Shown in pieces: positions 23,312-37,689 of a stretch of DNA of 64,000 nucleotides (position 1 is its first letter; each line of letters starts with the position of its first letter). The notes beneath the pieces are model-generated. The model had not been told where the DNA came from and searched no databases. It was given only the letters and a program-made list of their open reading frames with translations. The position numbers were made by a program, and so were the translations under genes. This DNA comes from Tubulanus polymorphus (taxonomy: Eukaryota > Nemertea > Palaeonemertea > Tubulaniformes > Tubulanidae): NCBI RefSeq assembly GCF_964204645.1, contig NC_134034.1:6941414-7005413 (forward strand), in the 5' to 3' direction.

Positions 23312-23580
23312 GTATAGAGCCCATCAGCATGAGAAAAAAGTTTGGTTGATCGGACTCAAGATGGCTGCCCTCTGACCTTTTTTGGGCCCACAATGTCAGT
23401 TTTGGCCTGAATTCTTGGACCTGTTGCTTCCTAATGATTTGCCAAATTATTCCTAATGATTTTTCATTGAAATTTGTGATGGGCATTCTATGAAAAGAGG
23501 TCTTTAATACACCAAACAGGTATTTTCGATCAGCCAATTGGCATGCAATTGGCGGCCATCAAAGTGTCATCAGTACTCAT
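23312..23580 (+). mobile_element. Helentron-like family A, right half of the split copy
   Basis: It resumes family A at GCCCATCAGCATGAG, continues with GATCGGACTCAAGATGGC, GACCTTTTTTGGGCCCA and the CAATTGGCGGCCATC region, then decays after about 23580. It lacks the 155-bp modules and the 3' hairpin. Confidence 0.7.
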
Positions 23581-25319
23581 TTGTTGATTGAAAAGGGTTT
23601 GTCGAGGAAAATAGTATTTGTATGATTGTTGTAAGTTTCAAGGTCAGATTTCAGTAAGGTCAATGGGATCCTTAATGTTGCAAACCAATATCCTCTAATA
23701 TTACGTCCATCACGTCGCTTTAGAGGGGTCCGTAAAAGGGCGCTGTTTTAGCTTAAAAGTTAAGACTGGGTGCCTGTCAAATTCTGCATCCCCTGCATTC
23801 GTGGTCATAGGTTACAGTTGCTATGAAACAATTTCAGTGAGGTCCAAATATTTCTCCAAATATATCCCAGCGAGAAAACCTGGTTACTATTTATAGTAAA
23901 ATTGAAAAAATTCTGTTTTTTTTTAAATACCGCAATTCCGCAATATGACAGCACCGAACTTTTGGTGCGCTTTATGAATAGCAAACGTTTGGCAAACTAA
24001 TAGATTTGATTAAGAACAATGAAATTAGCTTTGTTAGATAGATTTTAAAACAATCCTTGGTGAAATAAGCAGTGTAAGTCGGATATAATTTAACAGTTTC
24101 CAGTCTCCTTTAATCCTCTCAGAAGTTGTTAAAGATTCCTAAATTCTCTCTGGTGTATAGCGTTGATGCTGTTATACACAACCCAAAAACATACGATGGA
24201 TAGCCAGCAGTAGAGGTGCGAATATGGTGAAGGAATGATGTTGGTTTATAGATTTTATATATAGGCTATAAGTACTGAGTTCGGCAAAGATGACTCTTGA
24301 TTGCGCTGCTGACTGGCGGCTGCAACCGCGATGCATAGGCTATATAGGTCAATGATCCAGTTATTTAATTTTACTGATTTAAGTAAGACAAATGAATTAT
24401 TTTTTTCTATAAGTCTGATCCCATGCTTTTACTAAAGCATCATTTGGAAAGTAAATCTCAAAAAGTAGGAATTAGAGAGCATTTAACCTAGAGGCTTTCA
24501 GTGATGTGAAGCTAGAAACAGGGATGATTGGAAAAGAATTGAAATGAATTTTGGGACGATTTTAGCATTGGTTGACGTCTGTTATGTCATGCAAATGCTA
24601 GTAAAATGGATCAAAAGTTGTGGTAAAAAAAAAGGCGCCGACTCTTCTCATTTTCATAGTCATTTCAAATTGTAACTCCATTCTCGTAAAACATTAGACA
24701 CAGCTGAGAATGACTCAAAATAATGTAACGGTTATTCCCTACAAAGATAGCGTCACCGGATTAATTGACCCAAAAAGTAAGGTTATTCTATTTCATTTTT
24801 TTCGTTAGTTATGTGGTAGACGAGCGGGGGTTAAGCAATCGTGTAGTGATATGTCCGCATCGACATTGGCAGTAAAGAATGGGGAATGGCCTCTTTTGAA
24901 TAGAAAAACATAAATTTATGTTACCCCGGTATATTAATATCATAGTCTTTAAATATCACTGTTATTCCTCCTATCAGAAACAATGAGATTAATTGGGATT
25001 AATTCTCAGCGGCAGAATACATATTTCTAGAGTGGAATGGTTGGCCTACTCATGTCTGAAACCCGTGTAGGTAAATTATGTGATCGCGCAGGAATGCCTT
25101 TACTGAAGTTGAAACAATTTCATGATGACACAAAACATCAAATGGTAAACAGTACTACCCAACCATGATTCGATATCACCAATAAAGATAGATTATTTAT
25201 TCAATTTTACCAGAGTTGTTTATTGGAGGAAAATATCATTGTTAACTACGCCACGAACAACCATGTTGTGTCATCAATCATTTGACTGACATTTTATTGT
25301 AAAATTCCATCGGTTCCGC
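23581..25319. other. Intronic DNA, no gene supported
   Basis: Mostly unrecognised sequence. A dispersed segment at 24555-24735 recurs inverted at 56370-56545. A phrase at 23870-23930 (GAGAAAACCTGGTTACTATT, TATAGTAAAATTGAAAAAATT) recurs in altered form at 28780-28845. Confidence 0.4.
24555..24735 (+). repeat. Dispersed repeat D, copy 1
   Basis: Contains AGCATTGGTTGACGTCT, AGTAAAATGGAT and AGTTGTGGTAAAAAA, then GGCGCCGACTC. Its inverse at 56370-56545 matches over at least 170 bp with scattered changes. Confidence 0.75.
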
Positions 25320-26205
25320 TATATTCTAAGATTTTCATTCTAAGAAGCTCTGCCTGTCTACTGCGCACTCACGAGGTGGTAGCAGCCCCGTATGCACTCA
25401 GCAGATAGATTCGCTTTGTAATGCGCGCCAGGAAAAATAACTGTTATCTTTTGCATGCGTTGAATACCACAAGACTGATTAAATTTACACGTTGTTGGTC
25501 TTAAATTGCAATATCGCGATATTTGTTTGACGCTACTGTAGTCTTTTGGAATTGAATCGAGCAGACTCGGTAGCTCAGTGAGATAATGCGCAATCCTGTT
25601 GCATCCACTATCAGTGCTGAGTCAAGTGGGTTCGAGTCATGCTGACTGCTTACAGTGTGTGGGCAACACTTCAAAGGCCGTCCCGTCGTGAGGTTAAGTG
25701 AAAAATCCAATAGGATTAAAAACCAAGGTCCGAACAATGTTAACAAACAAAAAGACAAACAAACAATCAACAGCCTGCCTCAGTGACACCAATGCCTGCA
25801 TCGCTCTCTGTGCGATGTTTTGATGCGTATGTTTTCCGGTTGATCTACCTATAATGCAGCAGAGTATTTTGCATTCAGAAAAATTGTTCTGTTTTTGTTT
25901 TCATTATTTAGCAATAGGGCCTAACAGTTCATGCAAGAAAAACCACAGTCAGTCGAGATTACCGTTACAGTTGTATGTTGAGTACGAATCTTGTGTGGGT
26001 TTTTGCATACAAATCTTGATTTAAATCTCTTGGCTGGGACATGATGGAAAACATCAGAATAAACTAGTTTCGTTTTTAACAGAATCGCATTAATGAGGTT
26101 TAACAATAAAAATAGTGTAGGCTAAATCGTTTGGCAGAAAAATTAAATTCATTCAATTCTTAAGTCTGTGGTCCTCCCAATCAACATCGTCATAGATCAC
26201 CGATC
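25320..26205 (+). mobile_element. Dispersed repeat C with tRNA-derived SINE head, copy 1
   Basis: Matches 42000-42765 over most of its length in the same order: ATTAAATTTACACGTTGTT, GGGCAACACTTCAAA, TTAAAAACCAAGG, AGCAATAGGGCCTAACAGTT, GGCTGGGACATGATGGAAAA and CTTAAGTCTGTGGTCCTCC. A tRNA-like segment sits inside at 25561-25650. No coding sequence is evident. Confidence 0.75.
25561..25650 (+). repeat. tRNA-related SINE head with A and B boxes
   Basis: TAGCTCAGTGAGATAATGC (25571-25589) fits a polymerase III A box and GGGTTCGAGTC (25628-25638) a B box, with about 40 bp between them. The acceptor stem does not pair properly, so this is a SINE rather than a tRNA gene. The second copy of the surrounding repeat (near 42190) lacks this segment. 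Confidence 0.65.
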
Positions 26206-29640
<3,435 letters not shown>

Positions 29641-29651
29641 CTCCATTTTAG

Positions 29652-29770
29652 ATCCGGCAATATCATTTAGAGAAAGAGCAGAAAGAAAGTCAAATGCAAG
29701 AAGACATGATAAAGCGAATGGAGACATTGAAAAAAGCTTTAGAAATGCAGGCAGCTTATGACCAAGAAAG
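29652..29770 (+). CDS. Coiled-coil protein exon, CCDC148-like (third from the 3' end)
   Basis: 119 bp, between a TTTTAG acceptor and AAAG|GTATAT donor, entered in phase 0 and left in phase 2. It reads IRQYHLEKEQKESQMQ, then EDMIKRMETLKKALEMQAAY, ending DQE-R across the junction. This is a continuous charged helix in register with the previous exon's coiled coil. The phase matches the next exon exactly. Confidence 0.8.
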
Positions 29771-30487
29771 GTATATTGAAAAGCATGCAAATTCTTGCTA
29801 AGTTGTTAATGGTTCAAATCTGTCCCTGCCAAGAGCAGTCTTGTCCGCCTTAAACTTTGGATACCAATCAAGAAACCTGTATACTGGTTTAGGCTAATTA
29901 GAATAATTAGTTCATTAAGAAATAGATTTCCTTCCGAAGCAACAATGGGTAATATGTCATTCTATTTAAACAGCAAATTAAATTAATTTTGTTACCGAAG
30001 TGCAGGCTATGGTGTTCACTGTTTATTCGTTGTGTAACCCGTCTGCCAGATAGAATCCACTTATCTTGAAATCTTTTCGAAATCAAATATATCCCCTTAG
30101 GCCTAGCATCAAAGGAAAATTTGGGTCACGGAAAACAAGATTCTGTTCTTTTTTCACCTTTTGTTAAAAAAGTCATCTTTGGGTTTTAGGCTTTTAGGCC
30201 AATAACATGGTTTTTCATATTTCATTGAATTTTTAGTTAAACATATCTAAAACTATTTTTTACATCTGGAGGGTATTTTGACGAAAATATCCATTGGTTG
30301 TATTTTATGTAGTCTCTATAATCGATAATCATCAGTATTTGATACTTGCCTGCATCTTCCTTATTTCGTTTTCCACATTAATCCAGGAAATTGAAATATA
30401 TATCATCCACAATTGGGTGAAGCTTGGTTTCAAGAATATGCGCCTTATTGAGATCGAAGTTAATATTTTTTCTTTCTCTGTACACAG

Positions 30488-30656
30488 AATTGTCTTCCGT
30501 GAGCATCAATATCATTTAAAGTTGCAAGCAAAGGAGCAAAAAGAGTTTACGAGGTTGCAACATGAAGCTGATAAACATTGTCGATTGGAAGCTATACGAG
30601 AATTAGTAAGAGTGGAAGCAGTTAAAGATCCCAAGAGATTAATGTCTGACACTGAG
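30488..30656 (+). CDS. Coiled-coil protein exon, CCDC148-like (second from the 3' end)
   Basis: 169 bp, after a TGTACACAG acceptor and before GAG|GTAAGG. The Arg codon is completed across the junction, and the exon ends in phase 0. It encodes FREHQYHLKLQAKEQKEF, a further charged helix, and VEAVKDPKRLMSDTE, which ends the coiled coil. Only a 717-bp intron separates it from the preceding exon, in contrast to the 21.5- and 25-kb introns on either side of the pair. Confidence 0.82.
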
Positions 30657-30726
30657 GTAAGGCCACAAAAAGTCCTCTTTCTCGGGTGAAGCAATCACCA
30701 AAATTGGTAGGTATGATAGGTTTTTT

Positions 30727-31135
30727 TAGGCCATCCGTAGGCTGAGCCTATAACTATGCAAATGGAGCAAAATTAAATGACACGGTTTCCAGAGCTGAGG
30801 CCCGCTGACTGTGCAACGGAGCATGTATTCATACAAATCATTCATTAAAGCATTATCCGTTATCCAAAACGTAGGGAGCTGAATCAAAAAAAGGGCCACG
30901 TAAAAATTTATATGAGCTCATTCGCGAAAATCTGAACGAAAAAATATCGGTTTTAAAAAGAAAATCAGAAAGCAAGGACTCCTTTATGATTGGCTAAGCC
31001 ACAGAAATCAGCAGGTGTTCACGTGAACCCGCGATATCATCTACTGTTATACTTTTATTTTAAGATATAAAACAGTTTTTTGAGATTGATTTCTATGAAA
31101 TCTTTAGTTGATTTGGTTTTTCATAGGAGTTTCTT
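30727..31135 (+). mobile_element. Dispersed repeat B, copy 1 (5' two-thirds)
   Basis: Starts GGCCATCCGTAGGCTGAGCC and continues with ATGCAAATGGAGC, AAATGACACGGTTTCC, CATACAAATCATTCATTA, GATTGGCTAAGCC and CAGCAGGTGTTCACGTGAA. The same order is seen at 35150 and 53978. It sits 70 bp downstream of a host exon. Confidence 0.8.
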
Positions 31136-31206
31136 CTTGATAGGACTTCTTTAGGGCATTCTATTAACCGACGGAGGGCGGCGACACTAGACTCGTAAAT
31201 GGCTCA

Positions 31207-31960
31207 GTGAACACAGTCGATTTGTCATTCAATTTGATTTCTCGACATCTTTCGTTGCATGGCGCTTCCCAGACAAAACCGAAACCTATCGATATAATGC
31301 CATTCTCAGGCGAATGTCTGGATCCCCCTGGCGAAGATGGTAGGGCCATCCTACATCAGAGTAAATTAGTGGATCAGGCCTCGAAGCATTATCAACATCA
31401 ACATTATTGGGCTCTGCGCAGGCCTTATCTACAGGCGGTATTTTCAACCCCTACTAGAGGAGGTTATAAGGAAGGCAAATTGTTTTCTGTCAACAACTCA
31501 AGAATTTCAGGTTATTGTAAGTCTTATTACGACTGGGGGCAGTTAAACGCATGCTTACTTGAAATCTGATACTGACGGGATGAAGTTTTTACATATTACT
31601 GGTCAGTCCGCCTCTCTTTCAAAACAGAACATGACTTCAATCGAAGACCTCATGAAGGCGGCTACACAGATTATTTTGTTCAACGACTGAGAACTTTGTG
31701 CGAACTGTTCAGTTCTGATTCTGAAAGGGACAAAATGGCCGATCATTTTACAGTGGTAGATTGGATGGTACAGTCTTTGAGCTGGGAAGTTCCACATGCA
31801 ACTGCAATGGGGATGAAACTTCAGGCTAATTTTACAATCCAAGGTCGCTATCGATGTCTTATGAGCAAAGCTGCACCATTTCCCCATTTCCAGAATCAAA
31901 TTGTTGTAAATTATTTTCATAATGTCGATCTCAGTGTCGACATCACAATTGATTAAAAAC
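31207..31960 (+). other. Unrecognised open frames
   Basis: A frame at 31207-31569 (120 codons) and another at 31696-31956 look more protein-like than the surrounding intron: HQHYWALRRPYLQAVF in the first, and MADHFTVVDWMVQSLSWEVP in the second. They are in different frames with stops between. I cannot assign a family; a fragment of a mobile-element ORF is the simplest guess. Confidence 0.25.
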
Positions 31961-32258
31961 AAAAAACAAAATATTTACAAGAATGAAGCTCTTTCAAGTC
32001 GGTCGGCCACATATATATTTTTGAAAAAAAATGTCATCCCAAATTATGAAATAGGGTCATTAAACAGTTTTATTTCATTTCGAAAAGAAATATTTGAAAT
32101 CACATAAAATTGGGTCGGTCGGGCCTGAGTTACCAGGTTTTCTCTTGGCGTGGCCTAAGTTTCTAATATTTACATCCCTTGGCAACGATAGTTTTTGTCA
32201 AGTAGACCTAGTTCCTGCTTTACTTTTCAGATGACTCTTTATCCAATAGAGTGAGAAG

Positions 32259-32660
32259 GTGGATGGGGCCAATTATATTATCCCTGCAACAAAGTGTAGG
32301 GGGTTATACCGAGTCAGGTCGTCTGGCGCATTCCGTGGACACAATCTTGTCCGGATATCTCCTTCTAAACTACTAGCTCTCTCTTCTTGTAACTTTACAC
32401 ATATGTTTGTCTGGATATGTTGTTGTGCATGTGCGTTTTTTATTTTGTAACTGGATCCAAGATGGCTGAATGGTGGCCATATTTCTTTTCTTTGACACTT
32501 ATACATGAAGATACAATGATGTCAGATAAATTTCTAAATGTAGCAGATTTTATGATAGAAATGTGTTACAGATATGTAGATGGTGGAATGCTTAGACCCT
32601 GTGCAAAATTTCCAGGTCGCATGATATAGCATGTGGCCACCAGGTGGTGCTCAATACATG
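32259..32660 (+). mobile_element. Dispersed repeat with AAGATGGC and CTCF-like site
   Basis: Reads TGTAGGGGGTTATACCGAGT, a GTCCGGATATCTCCTTCTAA phrase, GATCCAAGATGGCTGAATGG, and then TGGCCACCAGGTGGTGCTC at 32635. The layout (AGGGGGTTATACCG head, GGATCCAAGATGGC middle, CCACCAGGTGG tail) resembles a class of repeats common in marine invertebrate genomes. It parallels, without being identical to, family A. This is recognition by pattern only. Confidence 0.4.
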
Positions 32661-32684
32661 AAAAAGTGACTTAATCTAATGTTA

Positions 32685-32879
32685 TTAATGTCTTGTATCT
32701 TTTACTACAAATTTCGAATTTCGCATCTTTAAAATTTCATTCTTTCTATCTGAAATATAATTAAGATTATCTATTACTTCAATATATTTAATTTTAAAAT
32801 CATCATAAAAATGAAACAATTGTTTTAAACTATGAACTGAAAGTGAAACTAATCCTGAAATCATAATGAATAATTTCAT
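32685..32879 (-). CDS. AT-rich ORF fragment, unknown
   Basis: Sixty-four codons, strongly A/T-ending, rich in Asn/Lys/Ile/Phe (KQLFHFYDDFKIKYIEVIDN). It lies at the edge of the AT-rich island that includes the 151-bp satellite and the plus-strand frame at 34879. The protein-like residue mix hints at a real but decayed gene of foreign composition. No domain is recognised. Confidence 0.25.
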   Translation of the reverse strand: MKLFIMISGLVSLSVHSLKQLFHFYDDFKIKYIEVIDNLNYISDRKNEILKMRNSKFVVKDTRH

Positions 32880-32999
32880 TTTCTTTTCTTGACTTCTGAT
32901 TTAATAAATATAGTACATTTTGACTCATTTAATTAGAAAAAAATTTAATTGATTGATTCATTATTCAATCTGATTCAATAAGTTTCTTGTGATTGTTAC

Positions 33000-34340
33000 C
33001 GTTTTTATGATTATCTCCATTTCTAATATTAAATTTTTTCAATTTCCTTCTTATTTGAAAATTTTTAATATATATTCATATTAGATGATAATGCAGCTAA
33101 TACTAAACCTCCTGCAATTAAATAATGTTTCAAAGCACTACTTCCGGTTGAAATGAAATCAATCGTTTATCAAAGAAAAAATAATTGATTTTTTTTCAGT
33201 CATTTTAAAAATATTAAACTTTAAGATATTCAAATCATTTAAATAAATTCAATAATTATTTGATTAAAATCAATTATCGTTTTATTCATTTTAGACAATT
33301 TTAAATTTGAAAAATATTAAAAAACATTTAATTTAACCATTATTTATTCAATTATTTAAGAAATATTTAACTTCTAGATATTCAAATCATTTAACTAAAT
33401 TCAATAATTTTTTGATTTTGATAATTTATTTTTTCAATCATTTTAACCAATTTTGAATTTAAAAAATTTCTTGAGACATTTAATTTAACAATTATTTAAA
33501 AAATATAACTAAGATAATCAAATCATCTTACTAAATTCAATTATTATTTGATTCAAATCAATCATCGTTTCAATTATTTTAACCAATTTTAGATGAAAAG
33601 AAAAATTTAAAACATTTAATTTAACAATTATTTGTTCAATTATTTCAAAAATATTAAACTTTTACATATTCAAATAATCTAACTTAATTTAATAATTATC
33701 TGATTTGAGTAAATTATCGTTTCAATTATTTTTACCAATTTTGAATTTAAGAAATATTTAAAACATCTAATTTAACAATTATCTATTCAATTATCTTAAA
33801 AATATTAAATCTTAAAGATATCATTTCATTTAACTAGATTCAATAATTATTTGATTTAAATCAATTATCGTTTTAATTATTTTAACCAATTTTAAATTAG
33901 AAAAATATTTAAAACATTAAATTCACCAATTGTTTATTCAATTATGATAAAAATATTGAATTTTTAGATTGTAAAATCATTTCACTAAATTCAATAAGTA
34001 TTTGATTTTATTCGATTACCATTTCAATTATTTTAACCAATTTCAAATTAATGAATTATTTAGAACATTTAATCTAACAGTTATTTATTTACTATTTAAA
34101 ATATATTTAACTTTTTGATATTCAAATAATCTTTCTTAATTTAATAATTATCTGATTCAAATAAATTATCCTTTCAATTATTTTAACCAATTTTAAAATT
34201 AAAAAATATTTACAACATTTAGTTTGACAATTATTTATTAAATTATTTTAAAAATATTAAATCTTTAGATATTCAAATCATTGAAATATATTATATAATT
34301 ATTTGATCTAAAATTAAATCTTTAATGTTATTAACCATAT
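33000..34340. repeat. AT-rich satellite, 151-bp monomer, about 8-9 units
   Basis: The phrase CAAATCATTTAACTAAATTCAATAA recurs at about 33231, 33383, 33519, 33671, 33821, 33971, 34123 and 34274. Intervals are 150-152 bp except one of 136. Each unit also carries 'TTTGATT-AAATCAATTATCGTTTCAATTATTTTAACCAATTTT' in degenerate form. Monomers are clearly diverged, so the array is old. Confidence 0.88.
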
Positions 34341-34878
34341 GAAATTTTTTAGCTTTTAATTCATTAACCCTTTCGCTGCTGAGGCCTATTTTTGCCCTGT
34401 GCTGAGCCTTTTTGTCAAAATTTGAATTTTCCTTAAATTACTGCAATTGATCTATTTTTTCACATATAAAAAGCATAAAACTAATTGTGAATATATTATT
34501 TCATGAATTTTATATTAGGCATCCCATTGTGGCCATTTTAATACATATGGCTGACCATACTAAAACCAACATTTAAAAAACAAAATCACAAAATCAAAAA
34601 TAAATACCAATAAAATGATTATGGGGAGATGGCAGCACTGTATGGTAACGGGGGTGATATTATGGAACGAACACCAGAATAAAAAAAATTCAAATTTTTG
34701 GGTATTATTTCGATTTTCCCACTGGTACCCAGGAGCAATCCACAAGATTTTGACAATTTGCAAAACAATTTTTGATTTTTTTTTTGGATAGTGCTGACAA
34801 TTCAAAACAAAACGAGCGGCGTTGTGCTGCAGTCAATTTGAAAAGAAAATGATATTTATTTACTAATGTAAATTTACA

Positions 34879-35109
34879 ATGTTAACAGAATTAACAATTT
34901 ATAAGAAATATTTAATTACAAGTATTGAAAAAATTGCTAATAGATATGAAGATAGATTAGGAATTCATTTAGAATATGAAGGAATAAAAGGAAATAAATA
35001 TAAATTCAGAACGTATTTACCAGATAGATTTCATAGATTATCTAGTGAAGATATTGAAGAATTATGTTCTGGTGATCTCTATTTCATATATAAAGGTAAG
35101 AATGACTAA
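34879..35109 (+). CDS. AT-rich 76-codon ORF, unknown
   Basis: ATG-initiated frame reading TELTIYKKYLITSIEKIANR, then a LGIHLEYEGIKGNKYKFRTY stretch and a LSSEDIEELCSGDLYFIYKG C terminus. The residues look like a folded small domain, and the codons are overwhelmingly A/T-ending, unlike host exons. It is followed at once by dispersed repeat B. The composition matches the decayed minus-strand ORF at 39027-39400. It may come from an AT-rich mobile element or viral-type insertion; I recognise no family. Confidence 0.35.
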   Translation: MLTELTIYKKYLITSIEKIANRYEDRLGIHLEYEGIKGNKYKFRTYLPDRFHRLSSEDIEELCSGDLYFIYKGKND

Positions 35110-35149
35110 GGACACCGTGATATAGATTTCGAATAAAATAATATCAATT

Positions 35150-35480
35150 TTTAGGCCAGCCGTAGGCTGAGCCTATTACTATACAAATGGAGCGAATTTA
35201 AATGACATGGTTTCCACACAAAAGGCTCTTTTGCTTGCCAAGTGAGGGCATGTTCGAACAAATCACGTATTTAAGCGTAATCCATTCTCGGAATCGTAGC
35301 GAGCAGAATTTTGAAATAGGGTCTCATAAAAATGTTTTCTGCATTTTTCACGAAAGTTAAATCGGGAAAATTTCAATTTTTATCAGCCAATCAGGAAGTT
35401 GTGTCTTCCCTGTGATTGGTTTATCTGAAAATATCAGCAGCTGTTCACGTGAATTATCGCGATTTCATTACTGACGCTTT
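35150..35480 (+). mobile_element. Dispersed repeat B, copy 2
   Basis: Begins GGCCAGCCGTAGGCTGAGCC (from 35154) and continues TTACTATACAAATGGAGCG and AAATGACATGGTTTCC through the AGCAGCTGTTCACGTGAA region. Further repeat B sequence appears at 36175-36480 after an unrelated stretch. Confidence 0.75.
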
Positions 35481-35620
35481 TGCGCATGACGTCATGTATC
35501 AACACGCGACAATACTTCCGCGTTCGCTACGTGTTCGCTGATTGGCCCATTTACTGGGAAATTCCACAGAAGCCTAATGTGGTTTGTTACAAGCGCTGTG
35601 ATTGGCCCGACCCGATTCTG

Positions 35621-35665
35621 GCATGGCTGTAGCTTAGTGGGTTCGAATCCCTTGACGGGTGAAGA
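35621..35665 (+). repeat. Compact tRNA-like A box/B box pair
   Basis: GGCATGGCTGTAGCTTAGTG is followed directly by GGGTTCGAATCCC, so an A-box-like and a B-box-like word abut with almost no spacer. It is too short for a tRNA. It may be a deleted tRNA pseudogene or SINE head. Confidence 0.4.
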
Positions 35666-36174
35666 TGATGGATCCTATCAATATCTATTGAAACAAATAA
35701 GTTTCACGGTTGGGCAGCCGCGGATATCTACCGGAAGTGTTCCGGTTCGATATTTCGAGGTTTCTTTGAATTTTGGAGTGATATTGAAATCCGGTAAATA
35801 CGGCAGCGGTAGATTGTGAAAACCCATTGCATGATATTTGTATTACTTAATCAACGAAAAGCGTCGGGGCCGCGCCAGGAGTTTTCGTGATTCAAGTAGC
35901 GCAATAGCCTACTTCTTCGTGTTTTTCCACCTCAATTTTCACTCCGCCGATCTCTGACACGGCTCTGTCCCCGTCGGCGCTGTGATTGCACTTTCGTACC
36001 AACAAAATTTTTTATTTCTATATCAGGGAGGTCTGGAGAATAAAAAAGTCAAAATTTGAATATCACATAGGCCTGATTTCATCGAATAAGTCGACCATGG
36101 TCGTTACGTTTCCGTACTTATTACCACCTAAAACCGTCTGAACAATTTTGTCACAACCAACATTTCGTTTACAG

Positions 36175-36480
36175 AAATCAGGTGTTCACGTGAATCCGCG
36201 GTATCGTCTACTGTACTGTTTTACTTCCGGGTTTTATTTTAAGATTTAAAATTGTATTTCAAGATCGATTTCTATGAAGTCTTTAGTTGATTTGGTGTTT
36301 GGGAGGAATTTTTATTTGCTCTACAGAAAATTCATCCTTGACAATTGCGCAAGGTTCGCGAAAAAAAGGATTTACCAAATCGGGTGTATGACCTTGATAT
36401 GCTAATTAGCCATGTGCCCGAATTGCAAATTCAATCAAATTTTATTCTGCCAAAAAATGTTAAATACAATTCGCTTTCCG
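36175..36480 (+). mobile_element. Dispersed repeat B, downstream segment
   Basis: Reads CAGAAATCAGGTGTTCACGT, ACTTCCGGGTTTTATTTTAAG, AAGATCGATTTCTATGAAGT and GACCTTGATATGCTAATTAG, matching 54250-54520. Confidence 0.75.
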
Positions 36481-36574
36481 AGAGTTAATGGTATGCTGCA
36501 TGGAACAAAGTTGTTTTGAGATGGGTCTTGAAGCTATTGAGGTCGAGAGATAACCATCTAGATAGTTCGTGAGA

Positions 36575-37245
36575 GTTCCAAAGTTTTGAAGACGCTTCAA
36601 GGTAATGTCTTGATATTTGTTTTATACGTGTATCTACCCTAGACACATCTTCAGGCCAAAAACTGGCCCTGTCAGATTCAAGATGGCCGACTGGCAGCCA
36701 TTGTTGTTCGCCAAAATCAGCACTTTTTACACATTTTTGAAGTTTTCGAGGGAAATTTTGAAGACACTTCTATCAATAACCTTGATCATTCGTATATATT
36801 TGTATCCCCCGAGGGCCCATCGGCATGAGAAAAATTGAGTCGATCGGACTCAAGATTGCCGTACTGTGACCTTTTTTGTTCCCAAAAATGTCAATTTTGG
36901 CCTGAATTCTGAGTACTGTAGCTTTCTAATGGTGCGCCATGTTTCATTGCAATTTGTAATGGGTATTCTTTGGAAAGGGATCTTTTATATCGGAGAAGGT
37001 ATTTTTGACCAGGCAATTATGACGCACTTGGCAGCCATCTTGGGGTCATCAGTACGCATTCGTAGGTGGATAAAAAGTTTTTCCACATCATAATTGATAC
37101 TTAAGCATATTTTGCTACTATAATCAATTGGAAAGTTGTAGCTCATGACATGTTCTATGATCGAGGTGAGTTTCAAGCTCATTGGTTTTTTTTATGGCCA
37201 CCAGGGGGCGTTGAACAATACAATAACTTAGTATTTCTATATTAC
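36575..37245 (+). mobile_element. Helentron-like family A, copy 2 (5' part and first module)
   Basis: Matches copy 1 from TTTTGAAGACGCTTCAAGG through AAGATGGC phrases and the first 155-bp module, with TGGCCACCAGGGGGCGTTGAA at 37194. It breaks off at about 37245, where the tail of repeat B begins. Confidence 0.8.
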
Positions 37246-37304
37246 ATTCGTTCCTGCTGTCTGTGTTAACACACGATTTTACTATGTAAATGATATTGAG
37301 CAGG

Positions 37305-37402
37305 GAGTGTATATTGATAAATATAACCCACAGATTACATCATTTATAAAAAGCAAATCTGACAGGCTGGCCATTGTGCCCCTTGGGGCTCTTGTTAATG
37401 AT
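37305..37402 (+). mobile_element. Dispersed repeat B, 3' tail
   Basis: GGGAGTGTATATTGATAAAT through GACAGGCTGGCCATTGTGCC and CCTTGGGGCTCTTGTT matches 54765-54870. The CCCC-TT-GGGG mini-hairpin lies ten bases before the apparent end. Confidence 0.75.
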
Positions 37403-37618
37403 AGAAGTGTGAGTAAAGTGTTAGTAAAATAATTTAGATTATGATAAAGAGAAATAATTATGTATATTATTAATAAAATGTGAGTAAAGTGTTAGCAAAA
37501 TAATTTAGATTTACAACATTAAATATAATAAAATATTTATATATTTTGATTATAAAATTGTGGGTAAAGTGTGCAAAATAATTTAGATTTATAACATTAA
37601 ATGTTCATATCGATATAT
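37403..37618 (+). repeat. Left arm of an AT-rich inverted terminal repeat
   Basis: Three spaced units of GTGAGTAAAGTGTTAG / AAAATAATTTAGATT (at about 37410, 37481 and 37561) end with CATATCGATATA. The inverse order is found at 39429-39600. Confidence 0.75.
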
Positions 37619-37689
37619 GTTAGATATTTTAATTTAGATTAGAAAATTTTTAAGAAAATTTTTTTTTCTTTTAACTTTTGATATAAAAA

